A DNA stretch of 58,095 nucleotides. It comes from Actinomycetes bacterium (lineage in GTDB: Bacteria; Actinomycetota; Acidimicrobiia; Acidimicrobiales; Bog-793). A program made the translations under genes and the position numbers. The notes beneath the pieces were generated by a model. It saw nothing but the letters and a program-made list of their open reading frames with translations, made no database searches and was not told the DNA's origin. Where the stretch lies: positions 1 to 58,095 of the forward strand of contig JAJZMK010000136.1 of NCBI GenBank assembly GCA_021798275.1, read 5' to 3'. Within the stretch, counting starts at the first letter, position 1. Each line of letters begins with the position of its first letter. Positions 49,471-58,095 of this stretch are shown here, piece after piece.

Positions 49471-50289
49471 ATGACGCAGAAAGAATCAGAGCTGTCAAAT
49501 ACAGACGATAAAAAACTTGATATAACCGTTGTTCTGCCTGCTTACAACGAAGAGGATATCCTGGGATCGACTATCACCAACCTCATCACCGGTCTCGACG
49601 AATACAAGTACAATTACGAGATCATTATCGTAGAAAACGGCTCACGTGATGCCACGCTGAGACTGGCCAGAATGCTGTCGGCACAATTGCCACAATTACG
49701 TGTTTTTACTTTGCCTATCGGCAACTACGGCGCGGCCCTCAAGACTGGGTTTTTATCCGCCAGGGGTGACGTCGTGGTAAGTTTTGACGTCGACTATTAT
49801 GACCTTTCTTTCCTCACCCAGGCTTTTGATATGATCAAGAATCAAGAAATTGATGTGCTGGTCGCCAGCAAAAGAGCTCCCGGGTCAGATGATCAACGCG
49901 AGACATTGAGAAAACTGGTAACGGCCGTTTTTACCACCATCTTACGGTCATTATTTGACATGAAAGTCACCGATGCTCACGGCATGAAAGCTTTCCGACG
50001 CGAAACCGTTCAACCGATCTGTGAATTATGTGTGACAACGGAAAGTTTGTTCGACGTAGAGCTTGTAATACGGGCCGGCAATGCGGGATTGAAACTGGCT
50101 GAAATACCGGCTACCGTAATTGAGCAAAGGCCGGCAAGGTCTCACATTCTAAAAAGAGCTATAACGGCAATTCTTGGTCTCTTTACTCTACAGCGCGCTT
50201 TAGGCTTTCCGATTGCAAAGAAAGTCATAGGGATAAGCCACAAACCGCAGACTAAAGCCAAAACAGAAATTACACCAAAACAAGAATAG
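49471..50289 (+). CDS. GT2 family glycosyltransferase (dolichyl-phosphate mannosyltransferase-like)
   Basis: ITVVLPAYNEEDILGSTITNL...IIIVENGSRDATLRLARML...VVSFDVDYYD...TDAHGMKAFRRE. Confidence 0.9.
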   Translation: MTQKESELSNTDDKKLDITVVLPAYNEEDILGSTITNLITGLDEYKYNYEIIIVENGSRDATLRLARMLSAQLPQLRVFTLPIGNYGAALKTGFLSARGDVVVSFDVDYYDLSFLTQAFDMIKNQEIDVLVASKRAPGSDDQRETLRKLVTAVFTTILRSLFDMKVTDAHGMKAFRRETVQPICELCVTTESLFDVELVIRAGNAGLKLAEIPATVIEQRPARSHILKRAITAILGLFTLQRALGFPIAKKVIGISHKPQTKAKTEITPKQE

Positions 50290-50493
50290 TTGATAAGATT
50301 TTCCCTCCGGAGTCTGTAGCTATATTCCTTGCGGAAAAGAAATGTGCATGGAAAGTCAATGGTGTTCTTATTAAGCTACAGGACAAGAATCATTTTTTGA
50401 ACATGCCATATAGTTACTTTGAATAAGCATCAAAATACCTTCAATAGATTAGGCTAATACTACACGTTAACGTTAGACTTTACAACCTAGCAC

Positions 50494-51570
50494 CTACGAA
50501 TTGGAGATATCTACCAAACGGTCAAGGGCCGCCAAAGCTTTTTTTGAATCTATAATCTCTTGAGCCATAGAAATACCATCGCCAAAGTCTTCGGCTTTTC
50601 CGGCTATGATCAAGCCTGCGGCAGCGTTTAGTACGACCACATCCCGCTTGGCACCTTTTTCTCCCGCTAATATACTTCGAACATGGGAAGCGTTTTCTTG
50701 TACGTCGCCTCCGCTCAATTCATCTTTTGTAGCCCGTTCGATACCAAAGTCTCTTGCGTCTATTTTATACACACGCCTTTCGTATTTGCCTGTTTCAAGC
50801 AAACGCGACTCATATATAGTAGATGTGGCTACGGTTGTCAACTCATCCATACCGTCATCACCGTAGACAATCATGGCGTGGACAATTCTATTTTTCTCCA
50901 AAACACCAAGCATGGTTTCCGCCATACTGCTATCTCCGATCCCGATAACCTGGCGATTAGCTCTGGCTGGATTTGCCAAAGGACCCAAGAGATTAAAAAC
51001 GGTGGGCGCCCCGAGCGATTTTCTCACCGGAGCGGCATATCGCATCGCCGGATGAAACCTAGGGGCGAAGCAGAAGCCGAATCCGGCTTCCTCGACACAT
51101 CTGGCCACCTTCTCGGCCGGCAGATCGATGGCAACTCCCAGTTCTTCCAGAACATCAGCAGAACCGGCTCTCGAAGAAGCGGCTCTTCCTCCATGTTTAC
51201 ATACTTTGGCACCCGAACCTGCCACCACACAAGCCGCCATAGTGGAAACGTTGATAGATCCGCTTCTGTCACCGCCGGTACCGCAAGTGTCAACGATATC
51301 TCCAGATACTGGAATTGTCTCGGCGTTGTCCATCATGGCTTTGACAAATCCCGACATCTCATCAACGGTCTCGCCTTTCACACGGAGAGCCGCGGCCAGA
51401 GCTGCTATTTGAGCTTCTGTGGCTCTACCGGAAAGAACTTCGTTTAACGCATCACTTGCCAGACTTTCCGAGAGACTTTGCTTTTGAAAAAGCATTGAGA
51501 GAACATTCGACCATCCACCTTGTTCTTCAAATTGTTTAAGACGAATATCCTTCTCTGCGGGTTTGTCCAT
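50494..51570 (-). CDS. trpD: Anthranilate phosphoribosyltransferase
   Basis: DTCGTGGDRSGSINVSTMAACVVAGSGAKVCKHGGRAASSRAGSADVLEELG; FNLLGPLANPA. Confidence 0.97.
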   Translation of the reverse strand: MDKPAEKDIRLKQFEEQGGWSNVLSMLFQKQSLSESLASDALNEVLSGRATEAQIAALAAALRVKGETVDEMSGFVKAMMDNAETIPVSGDIVDTCGTGGDRSGSINVSTMAACVVAGSGAKVCKHGGRAASSRAGSADVLEELGVAIDLPAEKVARCVEEAGFGFCFAPRFHPAMRYAAPVRKSLGAPTVFNLLGPLANPARANRQVIGIGDSSMAETMLGVLEKNRIVHAMIVYGDDGMDELTTVATSTIYESRLLETGKYERRVYKIDARDFGIERATKDELSGGDVQENASHVRSILAGEKGAKRDVVVLNAAAGLIIAGKAEDFGDGISMAQEIIDSKKALAALDRLVDISNS

Positions 51571-51669
51571 GTTTCAAGCTTAAATAAAAATTTTACCTTT
51601 GGCCGCAAAATAGACAAAATATTTAAGATTTGTTTTATCTATCCACCCAAGAGTAAACAAAGAAATAAT

Positions 51670-51900
51670 TTAAGCTGATTTACGTCGCTGACGCAATATT
51701 CTGCGACGCTCACGCTCTGTACATCCACCCCAGATGCCTTCTCTTTCCCTATAAGCGAGAGCATATTCCAAACAGGTCTCACGCACGGGACAAATAGCGC
51801 AAACAGCTTTAGCCTGATCGGCATCCTCTTCTGGTGCGGGGTAAAAAATTTCCGTACTAAGGCCCCTACAAGCCGCTACTTTCTGCCAACTGGCGCTCAT
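51670..51900 (-). CDS. WhiB-family Fe-S transcriptional regulator
   Basis: Four Cys arrangement C..C..CxxC (AACRG, AVCAICPVRETCLEYAL) and GIWGGCTERERRRI turn. Confidence 0.95.
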   Translation of the reverse strand: MSASWQKVAACRGLSTEIFYPAPEEDADQAKAVCAICPVRETCLEYALAYREREGIWGGCTERERRRILRQRRKSA

Positions 51901-52224
51901 TGCAATATTCACTTTCTAAAACTCCTCGGCTTGTCTATCAGCCTATTCGTATATGACCGAGATCGCAATCTCATAGCAAAACAATTCACAAGCCTATTTA
52001 GAGCATGACATCGAGAATGGTATAAAGCCCAATGTACTCCAACACAGCTATTTTCAGCTTTGCCCGTTAGCGTTTGAAAATATAATCACAACTGCTAAAC
52101 CGAAGTAATATTATGCCTTACTATGAACGATTTGTAAAGTACCAGAGGGAAAAATATCAAAAAAAATTAAATTTAGGCTTTTACATGGAAGTTTGTATGG
52201 TCAAATTGCATTATTTTTTCCTGA

Positions 52225-52905
52225 TTACAGCCAATCAGACAAAATTGATTCTTTTAGCGGCTCGGAAATATCAACTTTATAGCTATAGAATTTATGTTTA
52301 ATAGCTATCACAGGAGTCCCGATTGTAAATAGTTCCCGTTCAAATGTATCCAAAGAAAACTTCAAATAGTGTACAGAGGAAGTTATATCAGAGCGAGTCA
52401 GCATATCTTCATGGCTTTTTTCAACCTCAGCTTTTTTAGTGAGAATCATTTTGCCATCTGGTGAAAGCGGATAATTTGGTTCTAAAATAGCTGAAGGGGA
52501 TAAAGATTTCTGTGTTTTGAGGGATTTTAAATCTTGCGCCGTAAATTCTATATCTATATAGACAGCGGTTTCTATCCCGACTAATTTTGGTAGCCATTCG
52601 TAGAGGTCTTCTTTACTCGTAAGTTCTATCAGTAATGTAACCGATATTTCCCCTTTATCAGGTATAAGAGGATTATAAACAGCCAGTTCCTGTCGAAGCA
52701 CTTCCTCATCAATAATACGTTCGGCTCTGGCCATCTCTTGCACTTGAAAGCGCATAGTTTCTAAATTTTCAAAAACAAGCGAGATAAAAGGTCCTACACC
52801 TATACGTCTTATTCGCTTTAATTCGATAATTTTTTTTCTAAACTCTTCCCTGGCTTTTTCATATTCTCTTAGATCAAGAATATCTTCCGGTTTTAATTTC
52901 TTCAT
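52225..52905 (-). CDS. DUF3501 family protein
   Basis: KKLKPEDILDLREYEKAREEFRKKIIELKRIRRIGVGPFISLVFENLETMRFQVQEMARAERI resembles DUF3501; linked to the Fe-S protein and rubrerythrin. Confidence 0.8.
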   Translation of the reverse strand: MKKLKPEDILDLREYEKAREEFRKKIIELKRIRRIGVGPFISLVFENLETMRFQVQEMARAERIIDEEVLRQELAVYNPLIPDKGEISVTLLIELTSKEDLYEWLPKLVGIETAVYIDIEFTAQDLKSLKTQKSLSPSAILEPNYPLSPDGKMILTKKAEVEKSHEDMLTRSDITSSVHYLKFSLDTFERELFTIGTPVIAIKHKFYSYKVDISEPLKESILSDWL

Positions 52906-53021
52906 AATCGATCACACTATCTTAGTTATTTTAGTTGATAATCTCTTGATAAATCTACAGCTTGGTTGAGATATATCAAGCAGCAATTGACAGATACCAC
53001 AGCTCAACATCTATAAATATT

Positions 53022-54320
53022 TCAATCTGCTTTGATTCCGTAAGCCCTCGCCATGATGGAAATCGGATGAAGCGGTGTATTGCCGGTCTCTTCTTCTATG
53101 GCCATATTAGCCAGATGACAATCACCGCAAAAGCAATCCGCGTTACTTTTTTCTACGGCCGATTTTAACGGCTCGGCCACTTTACGGGCAAGTTGATAGT
53201 TCTCTTGCCGATATCCCCATGTGCCATCAATACCTGCACAGCGTTCCACAATTTCAACTTCGGCACCGGTCAGTTTCAAAAGATCTCTACCCCTGTAACC
53301 TACATTTTGAGCACGGGAATGACAGGCTAGATGATAAAGAATTTTCTTTGGGACCACTCCGTTGAAATCCAACTTAATCCTATCTTGATCCGAACCTTTT
53401 AGATGGGTCTTTATTAAAAACTCGGCTAGATCAAGAGTATTATCGGCAACTAATTGAGCATCGGAGTTTTTCACATATATCGGGTAGTCTTTCCTAATGA
53501 CATACCCACAGGTAGGTTGTGCTACAATAATTTTCTTACCGGCCTTGACATCTACGGCTAGGTTAGAAACGTTCTCCGTAGCTGCCTTGATAAAGTTATC
53601 AATGTTACCGTTATGTAGCCAAGGCGCACCGCAACATTTACTCTTATCAGGCAATGAACATGAAATATTATTGTGTTCCAGAACTGCGATGGCGTCTTTT
53701 CCTACCTGTGGTTCCATATATTCCACAAAACAAGTCGGGAAAAGCGTAACCGCCTGAGATGGAGACTCTATGGCGCTATTTGATCTTTTATTAAACCATG
53801 ATGAAAAACGTTGTTTTGCATATGGTGGTAACAATCTTTGCGAATGTATCCCCACTGTCTTTTGCATCACCTGTCTGGGAAGCGAACCTCTTTTGCCGGA
53901 TATTTTATTGACAATCGGTGACAATACGGTGGAAACCTGTCCTAGCAAATCTGTCCTACCCAAAAATTGATCGGTAACCTTTTCCTGTAAGGATTTTTTT
54001 GGTGCCAAAACAGCGTTTGCCCTCACCATCAACCTAGGAAAGTCCAATGCCCAGTCATGGGGAGGGACATAAGGACACTTAATGTAGCAGAGCTTGCACT
54101 GATAGCACTCATCAATCACTTTATTTTGTTCTTGAACCGTTACCTTTGAAACAATCCCGTCGTGGGCATCGATGGCGTCAAACAGAGTAGGAAATGAAGG
54201 GCATAAGTTGAAACACAGCCTACAACCGTGACATAGGTCAAACACACGCTCTAACTCAGCACGTAGGTCATCTTCTTCAAGATATTTTGGGTGAGATGGG
54301 TCGTAGGTTATAGTCATCAC
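53022..54320 (-). CDS. Heterodisulfide reductase/GlpC-like Fe-S oxidoreductase
   Basis: Two 4Fe-4S ferredoxin motifs (CHGCRLCFNLCPSFP, CYQCKLCYIKCPYVPP) and two Cys-rich CCG-type domains (CCGAPW, HLACHSRAQNVG). Confidence 0.9.
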   Translation of the reverse strand: MMTITYDPSHPKYLEEDDLRAELERVFDLCHGCRLCFNLCPSFPTLFDAIDAHDGIVSKVTVQEQNKVIDECYQCKLCYIKCPYVPPHDWALDFPRLMVRANAVLAPKKSLQEKVTDQFLGRTDLLGQVSTVLSPIVNKISGKRGSLPRQVMQKTVGIHSQRLLPPYAKQRFSSWFNKRSNSAIESPSQAVTLFPTCFVEYMEPQVGKDAIAVLEHNNISCSLPDKSKCCGAPWLHNGNIDNFIKAATENVSNLAVDVKAGKKIIVAQPTCGYVIRKDYPIYVKNSDAQLVADNTLDLAEFLIKTHLKGSDQDRIKLDFNGVVPKKILYHLACHSRAQNVGYRGRDLLKLTGAEVEIVERCAGIDGTWGYRQENYQLARKVAEPLKSAVEKSNADCFCGDCHLANMAIEEETGNTPLHPISIMARAYGIKAD

Positions 54321-54444
54321 ATTCCTCTTTTATATCTACTCATGTATATCTACTCACGGTTTGTATACAGCTTTCCTTACCTCTTAGATTTTCTCCAAGC
54401 AGATATCAAACCTATCAAAAAGGGTCTGCTGAGCCATACGGACA

Positions 54445-54486
54445 TGCGGGCGGAAAATTTGTAAAAAATATCATATTCCGCCCGCA
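54445..54486. terminator. Hairpin downstream of rubrerythrin
   Basis: TGCGGGCGGAA - 20 nt - TTCCGCCCGCA, 11-bp perfect stem. Confidence 0.65.
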
Positions 54487-54502
54487 CGGAGTAAGAGCGG
54501 TA

Positions 54503-54925
54503 TCAATTGTCCAGAGAGGTTAGACCTTGGGTAAATCTTCCGGCATGACTTTTCTCTGCTCTGGCTAATGTTTCCATCCACTCACTTATTTCTTCAAAGC
54601 CTTCTTCCCGTGCGATTTTTGCGAATCCGGGATACATCTCTGTATATTCATACGTTTCACCGACAATGGCTGATTTCAGGTTTTCAGTGGTATCTCCTAC
54701 CGGCTCTCCGGTAACCGGGTCCCCTACTTCTTTCAAAAAATCAAAGTGTCCAAAAGCATGGCCGGTCTCTCCCTCGGCAACTGATCTAAACAGTGCTGCC
54801 ACATCCGGGTAACCCTCTATATCAGCTTTTTGCGCAAAATAGAGATAGCGCCTGTTAGCCTGGCTTTCACCGGCAAAAGCTTCTTTGAGATTCATCTCTG
54901 TTTTTGATCCCTTGAGTGCTGGCAT
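54503..54925 (-). CDS. Rubrerythrin-type diiron protein (no rubredoxin domain)
   Basis: [48 protein letters not shown]; second ExxH region. Confidence 0.95.
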   Translation of the reverse strand: MPALKGSKTEMNLKEAFAGESQANRRYLYFAQKADIEGYPDVAALFRSVAEGETGHAFGHFDFLKEVGDPVTGEPVGDTTENLKSAIVGETYEYTEMYPGFAKIAREEGFEEISEWMETLARAEKSHAGRFTQGLTSLDN

Positions 54926-55570
54926 TTATTTTTCTCCTTTTAGCGTTAGGTCAGATTTTATTATATACTAGAGCTATTCTATTATATAAATAATTCTATT
55001 TAATATGTTTTCGTGATTTGAAGATCAGAATCAATATTAGCGCTATTACTTCCCTGTGGTCGAGCGTCTATCTTGGAAAAAAAATCAATCCGAAGCCAAA
55101 TTCCGAGTAAATTGTACTTTTCCTCACATATCACCCGAGTATAAATACCACTTCATATTATAAGTAATACCCGCTTTACTCTCAGTATCCGGATTTTATA
55201 TACTCATTCATATAACGGATCCCATACGGGAAAAATAACGCCAAAGCATACAACGAAAAAATGGTTCTTTGATGAACCGAAAGAGTTTTCATATTTACCC
55301 CAACAAAACTGAATCCGACCATAATACGGATTGGGCAAAAATCATACTATGTAATTTCGCAATTGCAGTTAGTACGGTGAGGTGGAAGTCAGAAAATAAA
55401 ACCATGTATAAAAAGGGCCTTTTTGATCGTTGGATAAACAATTCATACTGTGATTGGCTCCGCTGATACCAATCACGGATTTATGAAAATGGCAAATATC
55501 AAAAAGGACAGGAGGGGGAAAGTGGACTATGTCTCGCGATAGGTGTGTCCTATGTCTTGAAACATCACAC

Positions 55571-55657
55571 TGGTGTCGGAGGGGGGACTTGAACCCCCAC
55601 GCCCCTACGGGCACTAGCCCCTCAAGCTAGCGCGTCTGCCTATTCCGCCACTCCGAC
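55571..55657 (-). tRNA. tRNA-Leu(GAG)
   Basis: Minus strand: GTCGGAG..CTCCGAC acceptor stem, anticodon stem-loop CTAGC-TTGAGGG-GCTAG, long variable arm, GGTTCAAGTCC T-arm, encoded CCA. Confidence 0.95.
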
Positions 55658-56321
55658 CAGAACGCTAAAAGTATAGCATACGATATCTAAGGAATTTGAC
55701 CAATATCGATCTACCACATATCTTACCTTTTACTTTATCGCTTATCGCGAACTATTGCAATCGAGCCTATAAAGCCAATTGGCCGTGGACCGTCGAGATA
55801 GTTTAAACTTATCGAGCATGCGCGTATGCTAGTTTTTACTAAATATTATCAACTAATTGTATCGCTTGCGTATAAGCAAAATATAACATTCTAATGTAAC
55901 TATGCTGTATGGATTATAACGAAAATACTGAATGTGGTAGATCGACGGTTGGATTTCAAGAATAGCGATGACTCTCGGGATCAATCAGAGATTTTAACTT
56001 ATATGACGGCTTACATCTATACTTATCAAGTGTCGCGGAACAAACCTGTGACATCCTAAAGAGTGGAATGGGGCAAAAATTACAGACTACGCTGAGCGGA
56101 TATGAACTTTGTTTCGCAGCCTCACCACAATTTCAATTCTCAAAATACACCGGTAAAACAGGAAAATGAATATGCGCCTCTTGAGCCAGCCGCATCACGG
56201 TTATAAACTTATATCTAATACATCTGCATATAGTTGATACATGAATTCAACATTTTCAGTAGTTTAATCAACACTTTTAGTGATACAAAAGCAGATTGTT
56301 ACTTTGCTCAGTTTTAGAGAG

Positions 56322-56350
56322 TTGACAACGGCTATATCCTTATATAGAAT
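56322..56350 (+). promoter_or_regulatory. Sigma-70-like promoter candidate upstream of the CBM2-expansin ORF
   Basis: TTGACA - 17 nt - TAGAAT. Confidence 0.45.
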
Positions 56351-56484
56351 GGATAGGTTACGGGTATGATTAATAATTGGTCTTGAGTATGGTACGGCTA
56401 ACTGAAAGAAATAAAATCTGTCGCATCATAGGTACCAATTCTAAACATCACCGATGACATCCAACAACTACATAAGGGGGGAAC

Positions 56485-58095
56485 TTGGATTTATCAAGTA
56501 CTTTTAAAAAACGCGGGACGAGATACATAATACGGTCCGCTATATTTTCTGCGGCTTTGGTTGCCGGCGCAATTCCGCTGACGCTTGCCTTGCCGGCAGC
56601 TCAAGCCTCCGCTGCGGGCAATTCCGGAAGCACAGGTGTTTGTGCGGTGGCAATGACCATTTCAGACCAATGGCAAGGTGGCTTTACAGCCAATGTAACT
56701 GTCACCAATAACAGTTCATTGGAGACATCAAGCTGGACTGTAGGCTGGACATGGCCGGGTAGCGAGACAATTACTTCATCCTGGAGTGCCGTTGTCACAC
56801 AAACCGGAGCAGATGTTACAGCTACCAATCAATCATACAACGGCCAAATAGCTCCTGGCCAATCCACATCATTCGGTTTTCAAGCCACTTCAAGCGGAAC
56901 AGCTACGACTCCTGCGACGTTTACCTTCAATGGTCAGCCTTGCACCTCCACCGCCGTTACGACCACTTCATCGACTGTAAGTAGCGGAACCGCTACGACT
57001 ACAACATCTTCTGGAACATCGACAACAAGTTCCGGTACACAATCAAGCGGAACCGCCTCCAGCGGAACCGCCGAAAGCCCCACTTATACGGGAAACGCCA
57101 CTTACTTCTCCGGACTCGGATCACCTTACGGAGGCTGTGGACTCCCACAGGCTAACCTTGACACCCAAAACTTCTTGGCCCTAAATGTTCAAAATACCCC
57201 TGGCAATTACTCCACTTTCTTGCCGCGACCGATACCTGCGGCAGATGCATCCGAAATAGGAATGTTTAATAACGGATTAAATTGCGATAGATGGGTACAT
57301 GTAACAATAGGAGACTATTGCACCGGTACTAACGATGGTGCCCCCAACGAACCGTTCTGTCGCAACGGGTCTTGGGTAGCAGACCAATACAACGGTGCCA
57401 CCCTTAACTTCGTCGTTGCCGACAGTTGCCAAGATTCAAACGCCTGGTGTAGAGATGATCCGTATCACGTTGACCTGGCTGAAAATTCTCTAAACAACTT
57501 CATATTGAACGGAGCACCGGTAGAGACTCTATCGAGTAAATGGAACAACCGACAGGTACACTGGTACTTTGAGCCGGCTCCAAATTACAAGGGAGATATA
57601 AAAATCGGTTTTATACAGGGAGCAGGAACTTATTGGTCAGCTATCGCCGTCAGTCATCTCAGTAACGGAATCCACGGAATTGATTACATGAGCGGAGGAC
57701 AATGGACTGCCGCCACCATGGATGCTGATATGGGTGATGACTACATCATAAAACCAACTACCCCGGGCGGTGGGTCATATGAGATACGCGTCTATAACGT
57801 TAACGGACAGTTGATCAACAACGGTCGAGAGTACTTCTTCAACTTCCCATCAACGTGTGGATCACAATGTTCGGCAGCATACACCGGCACTACATACACG
57901 ACGGAAAATCCTGCTGGAACCGGCAATTCGGGAAGCACCACTTCTTCGGGTGTCACCACTAACTCAGGTACGTCAAATTCAGGTGCGACAACCACTACCT
58001 CAGCACCTACAACTACCTCAGCACCTACAACTACCTCAGCACCTACAACCACAACAGCACCGACAACAACTTCTGCTCCTGCTACAACTTCTGCT
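56485..58095 (+). CDS. Secreted CBM2-expansin-like protein, 3' truncated by the window end
   Basis: TTG start after an aaggggggaac RBS; signal peptide; CBM2 (CAVAMTISDQWQGGFTANVTVTNNSS...TATNQSYNGQIAPGQSTSFGFQ...C); Thr/Ser linker; expansin-like region (YTGNATYFSGLGSPYGGCGLPQ...DPYHVDLAENSLNNF...TYWSAIAVSHLSNGIHGIDYM); open to 58095. Confidence 0.85.
   Translation, partial: MDLSSTFKKRGTRYIIRSAIFSAALVAGAIPLTLALPAAQASAAGNSGSTGVCAVAMTISDQWQGGFTANVTVTNNSSLETSSWTVGWTWPGSETITSSWSAVVTQTGADVTATNQSYNGQIAPGQSTSFGFQATSSGTATTPATFTFNGQPCTSTAVTTTSSTVSSGTATTTTSSGTSTTSSGTQSSGTASSGTAESPTYTGNATYFSGLGSPYGGCGLPQANLDTQNFLALNVQNTPGNYSTFLPRPIPAADASEIGMFNNGLNCDRWVHVTIGDYCTGTNDGAPNEPFCRNGSWVADQYNGATLNFVVADSCQDSNAWCRDDPYHVDLAENSLNNFILNGAPVETLSSKWNNRQVHWYFEPAPNYKGDIKIGFIQGAGTYWSAIAVSHLSNGIHGIDYMSGGQWTAATMDADMGDDYIIKPTTPGGGSYEIRVYNVNGQLINNGREYFFNFPSTCGSQCSAAYTGTTYTTENPAGTGNSGSTTSSGVTTNSGTSNSGATTTTSAPTTTSAPTTTSAPTTTTAPTTTSAPATTSA
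58003..58095 (+). repeat. 18-nt tandem repeats encoding a PTTTSA linker
   Basis: gcacctacaactacctca repeated about three times, then degenerate copies. Confidence 0.85.

Noticed and set aside
50683-51447. 254-aa plus-strand ORF antisense to trpD
   Set aside because: Shadow ORF of trpD; composition atypical and no family pattern.
55817-55840. Short hairpin AGCAT-GCGCGT-ATGCT followed by AGTTTTT
   Set aside because: Terminator-like, but no upstream gene is known on that strand and the stem is short; not enough support to list.
57792-58052. Minus-strand ORF of 86 aa rich in VVVGAEVVVG
   Set aside because: Antisense shadow of the low-complexity Thr/Ser/Pro linker of the expansin gene.

Overview
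The window looks chromosomal and actinobacterial. Evidence: a WhiB protein, an ANTAR response regulator, an FliA/WhiG-type sigma factor, a polA / rpsA / coaE neighbourhood, an Lsr2-like protein and modest G+C. An acidophilic Acidimicrobiia-type host is only a guess. Positions 43-25500 hold a flagellar island: motAB, fliM/N/O/P/Q/R, flhB, flhA, an FlhF-like gene, a FlgN-like gene, flgK, flgL, fliW, csrA, then fliS/fliD/flagellin on the minus strand and a motility-type sigma factor. Two large multidomain glycosyltransferase/methyltransferase proteins bracket the flagellin-fliD-fliS block and are the best candidate for a little-described flagellin glycan system. Downstream are housekeeping genes (coaE, rpsA, polA, DtxR-type regulator, ANTAR regulator, menC, UbiB-like kinase, fabD, trpD, whiB), three tRNAs, and a rubrerythrin / Fe-S protein / DUF3501 cluster. 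A DoxX-like/SCO fusion and a sparsely coding accessory stretch (42776-46800) with a repeat protein are also present. The window ends in a large secreted CBM2-expansin ORF that the supplied ORF track omits because it runs off the 3' end. Other unusual points: an FlhF-like protein with an eroded P-loop, FabD fused to a BCCP/lipoyl-like domain lacking the biotinylation motif, a Cys/His-containing Lsr2-like protein, a one-base-frameshifted glyoxalase, and a candidate CsrA hairpin in the flagellin leader.
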